From the NCBI GenBank assembly GCA_902806085.1, contig CADCVH010000001.1, forward strand, positions 62,001 through 126,000: a stretch of 64,000 nt of DNA, in the 5' to 3' direction. A program made the position numbers and the translations under genes. Below are positions 56,404 through 64,000 of this stretch, one piece after another. Source of the stretch: an uncultured Rubrobacteraceae bacterium. GTDB taxonomy: Bacteria; Actinomycetota; Rubrobacteria; Rubrobacterales; Rubrobacteraceae. The notes below the pieces were generated by a model that was given only the letters and a program-made list of their open reading frames with translations, ran no database searches and was not told the DNA's origin. How positions within the stretch are numbered: position 1 is the first letter of the stretch; every line of letters starts with the position of its first letter.

Positions 56404-57059
56404 TAGAGGAGCGGCGCGGGGCGCGGGGCGGCCTCGAGGTGGTGCGGCTGCCGGGGCTGACGCCGTACGCGGAGGCGTGGGACTTGCAGGGGCGGCTTGT
56501 TCGGAAACGGAGAGACGATGAAGTTTCGGACACCTTCGTCCTGTGCGAGCACCCGCCGGTGTACACGGTGGGGCGGGCGGCGAAGGACGGGGCGAACCTC
56601 GGGGCGGGGGAGGAGTACCTGCGTTCGCTCGGGGCCGAGGTATTCTGGAGCGACAGGGGAGGGGACGCGACCTTCCACGGGCCGGGCCAGATCGTGGGCT
56701 ACCCCATCCTGCGCTTGAAGGACCGCGATACGCACGGTTACCTGAGGAGCTTGGAGGACGTCCTGATCCGGGTGCTCTCGGAGTACGGGCTCGAAGGGTG
56801 GCACCATCCGGAGTACACCGGCGTTTGGGTGGGGGAGAAGAAGATCGCGGCCATCGGCGTGAAGTTTTCCTCCGGCTGGATCGCCTCCCACGGCTTCGCC
56901 CTGAACGTGGAGACGGACCTCTCCTGGTTCGACCGCATAACCCCTTGCGGTATCAGGGAGTTCGGCGTCACGAGCCTCGCCCGGGAACTGGACCGGGCCG
57001 TCCCCCCGGCCGGGGTCCAGGAAAAGATCGTGGCCCACTTTCTCCGCCGGTTCGGTTAG
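56400..57059 (+). CDS. lipB: lipoyl(octanoyl) transferase
   Basis: The 219-residue protein moves octanoate from ACP to lipoyl domains. LCEHPPVYTVGRAA, RGGDATFHGPGQIVGYPIL, KIAAIGVKFS with the catalytic Lys, and CGIREFGVTSLARE with the catalytic Cys are all present. It overlaps the preceding gene by four bases (GTGA). With lipA and lpdA it forms a lipoate supply cluster. Confidence 0.95.
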   Translation: MIEERRGARGGLEVVRLPGLTPYAEAWDLQGRLVRKRRDDEVSDTFVLCEHPPVYTVGRAAKDGANLGAGEEYLRSLGAEVFWSDRGGDATFHGPGQIVGYPILRLKDRDTHGYLRSLEDVLIRVLSEYGLEGWHHPEYTGVWVGEKKIAAIGVKFSSGWIASHGFALNVETDLSWFDRITPCGIREFGVTSLARELDRAVPPAGVQEKIVAHFLRRFG

Positions 57060-57126
57060 TTTACTTACTGCCCGCACGGGTACTTCCTGACAAGCTAAGT
57101 ACGTTCAAACGAGAAGAGGAGGCACG

Positions 57127-57483
57127 ATGCTCAAAGGCGTAGCGGTGGTATGGATGCCGGTTCAGGACATAGACCGGGCGAAGAACTTCTACGGCAACAC
57201 CCTGGGTCTCTCCGTCACCAAAGAGGACGGCGACTGGGCCGAGGTGGACGCCAACGGCCTGACCATCGGCCTGAACGGCCGCGAGCCCGGCGGGGCGCAG
57301 GCCGAAGGCGGGCCCGTCGTTACCTTCCAGCCCGAGAGCAGCCTGGAAGATACCGTGGGCGAACTGCAAAACCAGGGCGTCGAGGTGCCCGCCGGCATCT
57401 CCGAGCACCCCTGGGGCCGCGTCGCCACCTTCAAGGACTCCGAAGGCAACGACGTCCAGCTCTACGAGCCGCCGAAGGGCTAG
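57127..57483 (+). CDS. VOC (glyoxalase-fold) protein
   Basis: The protein has 118 residues and two modules: VVWMPVQDIDRAKNFYGNTLGLSV and LQNQGVEVPAGISEHPWGRVATFKDSEGNDVQLYEP. It is a single-domain member of the bleomycin-resistance/glyoxalase group; substrate and metal are unknown. ATG 57127 follows GAAGAGGAGGCACG. A strong terminator follows. Confidence 0.9.
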   Translation: MLKGVAVVWMPVQDIDRAKNFYGNTLGLSVTKEDGDWAEVDANGLTIGLNGREPGGAQAEGGPVVTFQPESSLEDTVGELQNQGVEVPAGISEHPWGRVATFKDSEGNDVQLYEPPKG

Positions 57484-57512
57484 GTCGCACGGGGGAGCAA
57501 GCCCCTACGCGA

Positions 57513-57544
57513 AAGGGCCCCGCCGGCCGGCCGGCGGGGCCCTT
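57513..57544. terminator. 32-bp perfect palindrome, bidirectional terminator
   Basis: AAGGGCCCCGCCGGCC is followed by its exact complement, then CGTTTG. It separates the VOC gene from the convergent VIT gene. Confidence 0.85.
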
Positions 57545-57592
57545 CGTTTGCCGTTTGCGGGCCAGGGGGCCTGCGGTGGATCGCGCGCCGTC

Positions 57593-58117
57593 CTACGCGT
57601 TGCCGATAAGGATGCCGGAGGCGAAGACCAGCGCGCCGCCTATTATGACCTGGAACGCGCTCATCCAGAAGCTCATCGCGAAGTACCTGTAACGGATGTA
57701 GGAGATAGCCAGCAGCTCCAGTCCCACGACCGCAAAGGCCAGGTAGAGCGCCGCCTGGACATCCGGGATTAGGAACGGCAGCGTGTGCATGATGCCGCCG
57801 ACGAAGGTCGCAGCGCCCGTGATCCCACCCCGGAGCACCGGGCCGCCCCGCCCGGTCAGGGACCCGTCGTCCGAGAGCCCCTCGGAGAAGGCCATGCTGA
57901 TCGCCGCCCCGACCGCGGCCGCCAGCCCGATCAGGAACGTGAGCCGCGGGTCCCCGCTCGCCACCGCCACCGCGAACACCGGCGCCAACGTCGAGACCGA
58001 ACCGTCCATCAAACCGATGAGGCCCGGCTGGACCACCTTGAGCACGAAGTCCTTGCTGTGCCCGGCAACGGTCATCTCCCGACCCCCGAGGCCCATCCTC
58101 TCCATCAACGCGCCCAA
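57593..58117 (-). CDS. VIT/CCC1-family metal transporter
   Basis: The protein has 174 residues from TTG 58117, chosen for GGGAGGG upstream. It has five helices typical of the VIT family: GLIGLMDGSVSTLAPVFAVA, AISMAFSEGLSDDGS (metal-site Met/Glu) and GGIMHTLPF. Members move Fe(II) or Mn(II). It lacks the ferritin-like N-terminal domain seen in some bacterial relatives. A palindromic operator-like site overlaps its promoter. Confidence 0.85.
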   Translation of the reverse strand: MGALMERMGLGGREMTVAGHSKDFVLKVVQPGLIGLMDGSVSTLAPVFAVAVASGDPRLTFLIGLAAAVGAAISMAFSEGLSDDGSLTGRGGPVLRGGITGAATFVGGIMHTLPFLIPDVQAALYLAFAVVGLELLAISYIRYRYFAMSFWMSAFQVIIGGALVFASGILIGNA

Positions 58118-58155
58118 CGAACCACCCTCCCGCAAACCTCCGCAACTACCCCCGT

Positions 58156-58195
58156 ATTCTAGCGGGAATGGGCTATAAATCAAGAATAGTTCTTG
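58156..58195 (-). promoter_or_regulatory. promoter and operator-like palindrome of the VIT gene
   Basis: On the minus strand TTGATT (58178-58183), 16 bases, TAGAAT (58156-58161). The palindrome CAAGAACTATTCTTG (58181-58195) overlaps the -35 box. A metal-responsive repressor is plausible because the gene encodes a metal transporter. Confidence 0.65.
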
Positions 58196-58371
58196 TTATT
58201 GGTTAATGGGAGCCATTAGCGGTAGGAGGGGCCGTGGGGACCGTTTTTTGGGTTCTCCTGGGGTGTGTTGCGAACGGTTCCCCGTTGGCGCGGGGGGGCG
58301 AGCGTTGTGCGGCCGGCGAGGCAAGGGTCGCGCCCGCGGGGATACCTGTTGACTGGAGCCAGAGACCTCTC

Positions 58372-61119
58372 TCAGGCCGTCTGGTACAGGTCCAGTTCGG
58401 CCTTCACGACCATGTCTTCGGTGTCGCGGCGGAGGTGGAAGCCCAGGCGTTCGCTTATGCGTTGCATGGGGCGGTTGTCGAAGAGGATCTCGGCGGTGAT
58501 GCGGCGCAGGCCCTCGGCCCGGCCCACCTCCAGGAGGCGGCCCACGAGCAGGGTGCCGAGGCCCCGGCGCTGGAAGCGGTCGCTCACGAGCACGGAAAAC
58601 TCAGCCTCGCTGGAGACGGCGCCGTGGCGGCTGAGGCGGGCGACGCCCATGATCTCGCGTTCTCCGGTCTCGGGGTCTAACCTTTCGGCTACGAGGGCCA
58701 TCTCGCGGTCGTAGTCTATAAAGCAGATGCGCGTGAGGCGCTCGTGGGCGGTGCGCTGGTCGAGCTTCATCATGTGGAAGTAGCGCATGTAGACGCTCTG
58801 CTCGGAGAGGGACTCGTGGAACCGGATCATCAGGGGCTCGTCCTCGGGACGGATGGGGCGGACCCTGACCCTGGCGCCGTCCAGGGTCTCCTCGTCCGAG
58901 ACGTACTGGGTCGGGTAGGGGCGGATGGCGGTGCGGGGCAGGTCGCGCTCTTCGGTCTCGGGGTCGTGGAGGACGACGCGGGCGTCGAGGGCGATGAGGC
59001 GTTCGGGGGAGGCCAGGAGCGGGTTTATGTCGAGCTCCTCTATCCAGGGCTGCTCTACGACGAGCTGGGAGAAGCGCACGAGGAGCTTCTCCAGGGCCCC
59101 CACGTCCACCGGTGCCCGTCCGCGCACGCCACCCAGGGCGCCGAAAATGCGGGTCCCCTCCATCATGCGCCGGGCGAGCGTGGTGGTGAGGGGCGGGAGG
59201 GCCAGGGCCCTGTCCCTGTAGACCTCGACGAGCGAGCCGCCCGAGCCGAAGAGCAGCACGGGCCCGAACTGCGGGTCGAGGCTGCTGCCGACGATGAGCT
59301 CGTAGCCGTCGAGGTTCACCATCTGCTGCACCGCCGCCCCGCCGAAGTCCTCCGGGCGGAAGTTCTCGTGGATGGAGGAGCGCATCTCCTCGAAGGCCCG
59401 GCGGACCTCTTCCGGGTCTTGCAGGTTCAGGCGGACGCCGCCGACGTCGGTCTTGTGGGTGATGGTCTCGGAGTCGAGCTTGAGGACTACGGGGTAGCCC
59501 ATGCGCTCCGCTATGTCGACGGCTTCTTCCGGGGTGCGGGCGACCTCCGTCTGGACCGTCGGGATGCCGTAGGCGGCCAGGACCTTCTTGGCCTCGAACT
59601 CGGTGAGAGTCGTGCGGCCCGAGTCGCGGACGCCGGCGATGATCTCCTCGACCGCTTCGCGGTCGGCGTCGGCCTCTTCGGCGTGTTCGGGGGTCTCGTA
59701 GATGCCGCGCAGGTTGTAGGTGTAGCGCCACATGTTCGTAAAGGCGCGGGCGGCGGCGTCGGGGAAGTCGAAGGTCGGGATGCCGGCGCCGTTCAGGACG
59801 GATTCTCCGGCGGCGATCTCCGTGCCGCCCATCCAGCTCGCGAGCACGGGCTTGCCGGTCCTGTTGGCGTAGGGAACGAGGCGCTCGGCGGTGGCGGTCG
59901 GGTCCGTCATGTCCTGGGGGGTGAGGACGACGAGCAGGCCGTCGCTTTCGGGGTCTTCGGCGGCGGTCTCGAGCGTCTTTGCGTAGCGCTCCGGGTCGGC
60001 GTCGCCCAGGACGTCCACGGGGTTGCCGTGGCTCCAGGGGGCGGGGAGGAAGCCGTCGAGCTTCTCCATGGTCTCGGGCGAGATCTCCGCGAGGTCGCCG
60101 CCGCCGTTTATGAGGGCGTCGGTGGCGAGGACGCCCGGGCCGCCGGCGTTGGTCAGGATGGTGAGGCGCGGGCCTTTCGGGCGCGGCTGCTTGCCGAGGA
60201 CCTCGGCCATGGCGAACAGCTCGGAGATCTCGCCGACGCGCAGCACGCCGCTGCGGGCGAAGGCCGCGTCGAGCACCTCGTCTGAGCCGGTCAGGGAGCC
60301 CGTGTGGGAGGCGGCGGCCTTGCCCGCGGCCTCGGTGCGGCCAGCCTTTATGACGATGATGGGCTTGGTCAGGGCCACTTCCCTTGCCGCGGATAAGAAC
60401 GAGCGGGCGTCGCCTACGGACTCCATGTAGACGACGATGCTCTTGGTCTTCGGGTCGTCGCCGAGGTAGTAGATCAGGTCGCCCCAACCCACGTCCATCA
60501 TGGTCCCGACGGAGACGATGCTAGAGAACCCTACGTTCTCCTGGAAGCTCCGATCCAGGATGGCCGTGAGCAGGGCCCCGCTCTGGCTCAGGAAACCGAC
60601 GCTCCCCGGCCTGGCCATGGCGCCCGCGAAGGTGGCGTTCAGCCCGGTGGTCGGGTTCATCACGCCCAGGCAGTTGGGGCCAACGATCCTCATCCGGCCC
60701 CTGCGGGCCTCTTCGAGGACCCTCTCCTCGAGCTCCAGCCCCTCCCGCCCCGTCTCCCTGAAGCCGGCGGAGATGATGATGGCGCCCTCGACGCCCGCCT
60801 CGGCGCACTCGGCGATGATGTCCGGCACCGTCGGGGCGGGGGCCACGATCACGGCCAGATCCACCTTCTGGGGCACCTCAGAAACGGAAGGGTACGCCTT
60901 GATGCCGAGAACGTTCGGACGCCTGGAGTTGACCGGAAAGACCGTCCCGCCGAAGGGGCTCGAAACGAGGTTCCACATGATCGTGCGCCCCACGCTCCCC
61001 GGCCGCTCGGTCGCCCCGATTACGGCCACCGTCTCGGGCCGGAAGATCGCATCGAGCGTCCCCGCCTCGTACCCCAACACGTCGTGGGCCGGGTCTCCGC
61101 TTCTGGTCCCTCGCTTCAT
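58372..61119 (-). CDS. ADP-forming acyl-CoA synthetase fused to GNAT acetyltransferase (Pat-like)
   Basis: The protein has 915 residues. The order is CoA-binding domain ([14 protein letters not shown]), succinyl-CoA-ligase-like domain with the phospho-His in [14 protein letters not shown]-grasp domain ([20 protein letters not shown]), and a C-terminal GNAT domain ([19 protein letters not shown]). This is the Pat/YfiQ architecture, which acetylates metabolic enzymes such as acetyl-CoA synthetase. The upstream half has the intact active-site His, unlike Pat, so it may also make acyl-CoA. ATG 61119. Confidence 0.9.
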   Translation of the reverse strand: MKRGTRSGDPAHDVLGYEAGTLDAIFRPETVAVIGATERPGSVGRTIMWNLVSSPFGGTVFPVNSRRPNVLGIKAYPSVSEVPQKVDLAVIVAPAPTVPDIIAECAEAGVEGAIIISAGFRETGREGLELEERVLEEARRGRMRIVGPNCLGVMNPTTGLNATFAGAMARPGSVGFLSQSGALLTAILDRSFQENVGFSSIVSVGTMMDVGWGDLIYYLGDDPKTKSIVVYMESVGDARSFLSAAREVALTKPIIVIKAGRTEAAGKAAASHTGSLTGSDEVLDAAFARSGVLRVGEISELFAMAEVLGKQPRPKGPRLTILTNAGGPGVLATDALINGGGDLAEISPETMEKLDGFLPAPWSHGNPVDVLGDADPERYAKTLETAAEDPESDGLLVVLTPQDMTDPTATAERLVPYANRTGKPVLASWMGGTEIAAGESVLNGAGIPTFDFPDAAARAFTNMWRYTYNLRGIYETPEHAEEADADREAVEEIIAGVRDSGRTTLTEFEAKKVLAAYGIPTVQTEVARTPEEAVDIAERMGYPVVLKLDSETITHKTDVGGVRLNLQDPEEVRRAFEEMRSSIHENFRPEDFGGAAVQQMVNLDGYELIVGSSLDPQFGPVLLFGSGGSLVEVYRDRALALPPLTTTLARRMMEGTRIFGALGGVRGRAPVDVGALEKLLVRFSQLVVEQPWIEELDINPLLASPERLIALDARVVLHDPETEERDLPRTAIRPYPTQYVSDEETLDGARVRVRPIRPEDEPLMIRFHESLSEQSVYMRYFHMMKLDQRTAHERLTRICFIDYDREMALVAERLDPETGEREIMGVARLSRHGAVSSEAEFSVLVSDRFQRRGLGTLLVGRLLEVGRAEGLRRITAEILFDNRPMQRISERLGFHLRRDTEDMVVKAELDLYQTA

Positions 61120-61145
61120 GTACGCCTCTCTTCGCCAGCTTGTCA

Positions 61146-61376
61146 GCACGTCCCCTTTTCGGGGACTTTCAGCACGCTCCGGCTTCTGCACCCTCGGCGC
61201 GCTGCGCCCTTTGGGCTCCGCTTTCAGCTATGTACCTTACGCACTTACTTTTGTAACACCGGGCTTCGCGGGGGGGCGTGAACCCGCCCACGGGCACCGC
61301 CACGAACGTTCTTTGCTGAAAGCCGTCTAAGACGGCGTGCTGGGAGCTTAGCGTGCTAACGGGAGCCGTAAGGCTG
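61146..61376. repeat. intergenic block of dispersed palindromic repeats
   Basis: The block holds CAGCACGTCCCC/GGGGACTTTCAGCACG, GCTCCGGCTTC, GGCGCGCTGCGCCCTTTGGG (61196 on) and, at the other end, GCTGAAAGCC...GGCGTGCT. The part at 61196-61224 recurs inverted at 49607-49635. No gene is supported here. Confidence 0.6.
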
Positions 61377-61380
61377 CGTG

Positions 61381-62184
61381 CTACGTCGTCCGTTTGCGGA
61401 CGACGTTCTCCAGGAGGGTGCGGTTCGGGATGCGGTGGAGGGTTCCGTCTTCGGAGCGGAGGGTTATGGAGGCGTAGCCGAGTTCTTCGACGGTGCCTTC
61501 GACCTCGGCCACGGAGATGACGTCGCCGACAACGGTGCCGTCCTGGACGTAGCGGCCGGCGGCTATGTTGCCGGAGAGGAGGGCGAGGCCCTGGCCGAGG
61601 GCGAGGGCGGTAACGAGGCCGATGGTGGAGAGGACGACTATGGCGAGCAGCACGACGACGTAGGTTTCGAGGCCAAGCTGGCTCGCCGCGATGAGGGCGG
61701 TGATGGCGACTACGGTGGTGAAGACGACGCGGCGGAGGGTGTTCTGGCCGCGCAGGCCGGAGCGTTCGGCCTCGCGGGCCACGAGCTCGGCTAGCCACCC
61801 GGCGCTCATGATGCCGGCAATGAGGATGACGAGGGCCACCAGCGCGCGGCCGGAGAGGTTGACGATCTGGTCCATCGTACTCTCCAGCGAGGAGAGGCCG
61901 AGGACGCTCAAAGACCCCGCGACCCCGGTCAGCATCACGCCCCAGAAGAGGACCGTGCCGAGCAGGCGCGAGGGGCCGCCCTCGTAGCCGAGCTGCCAGA
62001 GGGAGTTGGCAGCACCCGTCCTGTCGAAGAGGCCGTCGAGGCCGAGGCCCTCGAGGAAGCGGGCGAGGAGGCGCTGGAGCAGCAGGGCGGCGACGAGCGC
62101 CACGAGCAGCACGACCACGGCGCCCACGAGCCGCGGGACGAACTCGGCCAACGTGCCCAACAGGTCGTTCGTGGCTTCCGACAC
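61381..62184 (-). CDS. MscS-family mechanosensitive channel
   Basis: The 267-residue protein has five or so membrane helices, including two TM_helix repeats, then the pore helix region GLVTALALGQGLALLSGNIAAGRY and a short beta domain (GTVEELGYASITLRSEDGTLHRIPN). It ends RKRTT just after the beta domain, so the large cytoplasmic cage is absent. GTG 62184 overlaps the previous stop by one base. Confidence 0.88.
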   Translation of the reverse strand: MSEATNDLLGTLAEFVPRLVGAVVVLLVALVAALLLQRLLARFLEGLGLDGLFDRTGAANSLWQLGYEGGPSRLLGTVLFWGVMLTGVAGSLSVLGLSSLESTMDQIVNLSGRALVALVILIAGIMSAGWLAELVAREAERSGLRGQNTLRRVVFTTVVAITALIAASQLGLETYVVVLLAIVVLSTIGLVTALALGQGLALLSGNIAAGRYVQDGTVVGDVISVAEVEGTVEELGYASITLRSEDGTLHRIPNRTLLENVVRKRTT

Positions 62185-62543
62185 TAGATCCCTCCTCCGT
62201 AGCTCTCACGCGTCGTCTTGGGACGCAGCCCCAGATAATAGACGAACGCGTCGAGGTACGAACGGCCCAGGGAACTCAGGAAGACTTCGGCGCCGCGCAT
62301 GAAGGCCGAGACGTAGGCCCGCCTGACGGCGACGCTTATGACGGCCTCGGGGGCCTCCACGGGCTCGTTGCCCAAGGTGTTGAGCATGACGAGCATCTGG
62401 GCGTAGGACTCGGCCAGGCGCCGGTAGTCCGCGCGCTCGAAGATGAGCCGCTCGGCCTCGCGGGCCTCCTCGCCTTCGAGCTCGCCGGCGGCGTAGGCCC
62501 CGATCTTCTCCAGGATCTCCCAGCGCTCGCGCTCGGCCGCCAT
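62184..62543 (-). CDS. putative anti-sigma factor
   Basis: The 119-residue protein begins ERWEILEKIGAYAAGELEGEEAREAERLI, the helical start typical of anti-sigma domains, with the HxxxCxxC motif missing. The C-terminal 60 residues are amphipathic and not a clear membrane helix. Its ATG overlaps the sigma-factor stop by one base, which is the usual arrangement. It may hold the sigma factor through another signal. Confidence 0.7.
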   Translation of the reverse strand: MAAERERWEILEKIGAYAAGELEGEEAREAERLIFERADYRRLAESYAQMLVMLNTLGNEPVEAPEAVISVAVRRAYVSAFMRGAEVFLSSLGRSYLDAFVYYLGLRPKTTRESYGGGI

Positions 62544-63124
62544 CACGACCCGGTCCCATCGATCTCGTTGTGGCCGTTCCCTTTGGAGAGGGCGACGAGC
62601 ATGGCGGCGCGTCCCCTGCTGACCCAGCCCTTGGCCGTGCCGTCCGGGACGTCGAGCACCGCGGCTATCTCGGCGTAGGAGAGCCCCTCCATGTGGCGCA
62701 AGACCAGCGCGGCCCGGTGCTCGGCCCTGACGTGTTTGAGGGCCGACTCTATTTCCTCGCGGCGCTCGGAGTTGAGGGCCGCGGACTCGGGGTCGGCGTC
62801 GCCGCCGGCGGGCTCCGCAAGGTACGGCACCTCGCCCTCGTAGTGCCTCTCGTCGCGGCGGGATTCCTTCTGCCGGACGCTCAGGCAGGTGTTCATCGTG
62901 ATCCTGTACAGCCAAGTAGTGAAGGCGCTGTCTCCCCTGAAGTTCTTTATGTTGCGCCAGACCCTGACCCAGACCTCCTGGCTGGCGTCCTGGGCGTCGC
63001 GCGCCCCGAGCACGCGCAGGGACACCCTGTATACGAGGCCGGAATGTTCCTGGACCAGCGCGCTGAAGGCGCCCACGTCACCCCGGGCGGCGCGCAGGGC
63101 GAGGTCCCGATCCGCGGCACTCAC
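62543..63124 (-). CDS. ECF-type RNA polymerase sigma factor
   Basis: The protein has 193 residues. Region 2 has RDAQDASQEVWVRVWRNIKNF and TWLYRITMNTCL; region 4 has HMEGLSYAEIAAVLDVPDGTAKGWVSRGR. A linker of about 35 residues separates them. GTG 63124 is the likely start, and an anti-sigma gene follows with overlap. The signal it answers is unknown; an MscS channel follows in the same operon. Confidence 0.93.
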   Translation of the reverse strand: MSAADRDLALRAARGDVGAFSALVQEHSGLVYRVSLRVLGARDAQDASQEVWVRVWRNIKNFRGDSAFTTWLYRITMNTCLSVRQKESRRDERHYEGEVPYLAEPAGGDADPESAALNSERREEIESALKHVRAEHRAALVLRHMEGLSYAEIAAVLDVPDGTAKGWVSRGRAAMLVALSKGNGHNEIDGTGS

Positions 63125-63318
63125 TACTCTGACCCTGCCAAACGCCTATCGGATACGGGCAGCCCCGTGCGCGGTCCCATAACCCGGTACGATAGCAAAC
63201 CCGTCTTTCGCGAGATACACCGGGGGGGCCGCGAAAAATCTTCCTTCTCCTCGTAACCTTTCGCGCCCGGGTCGGGTCCTACGCTCGGTGGTCGGGAGTC
63301 GTACGGAAGGGTAGGATT

Positions 63319-63654
63319 TTGTTCGGTATTCGGGTAGAGGAGAACGGCTATGGGACGACGATAGGTATGTGGGGAGAGTTCGACGTTTCTTCTCTGCCTA
63401 GCTTGCGCGAGGCGTTCGACGAGGCCTCGGCGTCCGGCGGGCCGGCCGTGGTCGACCTCTCGGGGATCACCTTCCTCGACCTGCAGTCCGCCCGCGAGCT
63501 TGTGGTGCGGTCCTTGATACAGGCCCACCAACTCGTCTTCGAGAAACCCTCCCCGGACGTCCTGGCGAGTATCCGCGCCCTCGGCCTGGAGGACAGAACC
63601 CGCGCCTGGAACGACCTCGACCGCGAGGAACCCCCCGTCTTCTCGGAAGCCTGA
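63319..63654 (+). CDS. STAS-domain protein (anti-sigma antagonist-like)
   Basis: The protein has 111 residues. GTTIGMWGEFDVSSLPSLREAF opens the fold, and VVDLSGITFLDLQSARELVV is the STAS strand-loop-helix. Where SpoIIAA-type antagonists have D-S-S-G the loop is D-L-Q-S, so the usual phospho-Ser is displaced. It may not be phosphorylated in the normal way. TTG 63319. No partner kinase is adjacent. Confidence 0.78.
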   Translation: MFGIRVEENGYGTTIGMWGEFDVSSLPSLREAFDEASASGGPAVVDLSGITFLDLQSARELVVRSLIQAHQLVFEKPSPDVLASIRALGLEDRTRAWNDLDREEPPVFSEA

Positions 63655-63671
63655 GACCCTCCCAGACCCTT

Positions 63672-64000
63672 TTAAGAGACGAGCCGGGCGAGGGCGCCCA
63701 TCCCGGTGGCCCTGGCCTCCAATGCCGCGGAGACCGTGGCCGCGGCGGCCAGCGACACGAGCGACCCGGTCCCGAAGAACCCGATCAGGCGCTGGGACCT
63801 CGCCGCCGCCTCCGGCGTCTCCGGCGCGGGCTCCGTCCCCGATTCGACCGGCGTGTCGCCCTCCGGGGACTGCTTGGCGATCCTGGCCCCAAGCACCCCC
63901 GAGGCCACGCTGTTGAAGAGCGCCGCCCCGAGCAGCACGTCCTTCAAGCCGACGAGCGCGCCGGCCCCGATCCCAAGCTCCTCCTCGGCCTCCTTCAACC
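63672..64000 (-). CDS. hypothetical membrane protein, C-terminal part (cut by window edge)
   Basis: The visible 108 or so residues have a hydrophobic segment (LGAALFNSVASGVLGARIA), a Pro/Glu-rich loop and a second hydrophobic segment (GFFGTGSLVSLAAAATVSAAL). The open frame runs to the window edge, so the start is not seen. I do not recognise the family. Confidence 0.45.
   Translation of the reverse strand, partial: LKEAEEELGIGAGALVGLKDVLLGAALFNSVASGVLGARIAKQSPEGDTPVESGTEPAPETPEAAARSQRLIGFFGTGSLVSLAAAATVSAALEARATGMGALARLVS

Noticed and set aside
58601-60487. Minus-strand open frame of 628 codons in another frame
   Set aside because: It overlaps the acyl-CoA synthetase/GNAT gene entirely and has shadow-like composition.

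Overview
The window is high-GC bacterial chromosome. I infer a deep-branching actinomycete of the Rubrobacter type. The signs are frequent GTG and TTG starts, many -10 boxes placed right at start codons (leaderless genes), ThyX instead of ThyA, Nudix, MoaD/E and lipoate gene content, and small LPxTG-type surface proteins. No rRNA, CRISPR array, prophage or transposase is visible. The taxonomic call is inference; I could not run a search.

Layout. 1-5100: an M20 peptidase (cut by the window edge), two hypothetical membrane proteins, a patch of gene remnants bounded by a 51-bp direct repeat, then three secreted proteins (class A beta-lactamase fold, CAP domain, LPETG-anchored Ala/Ser-repeat protein). 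5177-19777: an exopolysaccharide locus with TPR protein, Wzz-like, CpsD-like, Wzy-like polymerase, PAPS sulfotransferase, GT-B glycosyltransferase, WecG/TagA transferase, M23-like secreted protein, WbaP-type initiating transferase, sulfatase-fold enzyme, Wzx-like flippase and a second sulfotransferase. It should make a polymer on a lipid carrier, sulfate it, flip it and polymerise it outside. 19783-24350: mixed genes including pgi, nth, tRNA-Ser and a Met-rich LPTSG surface protein. 24366-26530: tRNA-Lys, a small inverted-repeat element, a candidate small RNA and an HD-fold protein that has lost its HD pair.

26569-31030: a regulatory and DNA-related block (acetyltransferase, STAS-like/HATPase protein, STAS-like/winged-helix protein, Rad52-like protein, two paralogous Cys-rich mini-proteins, a sigma-70 factor). 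31084-39330: thyX, rhodanese, MFS transporter, metG, dut, RTX-repeat protein, YdjM-like protein, yqeK and cinA. 39387-39619: a free-standing, heavily structured RNA candidate with its own promoter and terminator. 39624-47104: AlkA-like glycosylase, VOC protein, MarR regulator, two divergent citrate synthases (one fused to a DNA-binding domain), CPBP protease, Nudix, a frameshifted GCS2-type ligase and a DUF202 protein.

47186-64000: moaE-moaD-lipid kinase, an iron-dependent oxidase-like protein, a methyltransferase broken by deletion of its SAM motif, mutM, lpd-nudix-lipA-nitronate monooxygenase-lipB (lipoate/2-oxoacid dehydrogenase supply), a VIT-family metal transporter with an operator-like palindrome, an ADP-forming acyl-CoA synthetase/GNAT fusion, an MscS channel, an ECF sigma/anti-sigma pair and a STAS protein. 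Intergenic gaps carry a dispersed palindromic repeat family.
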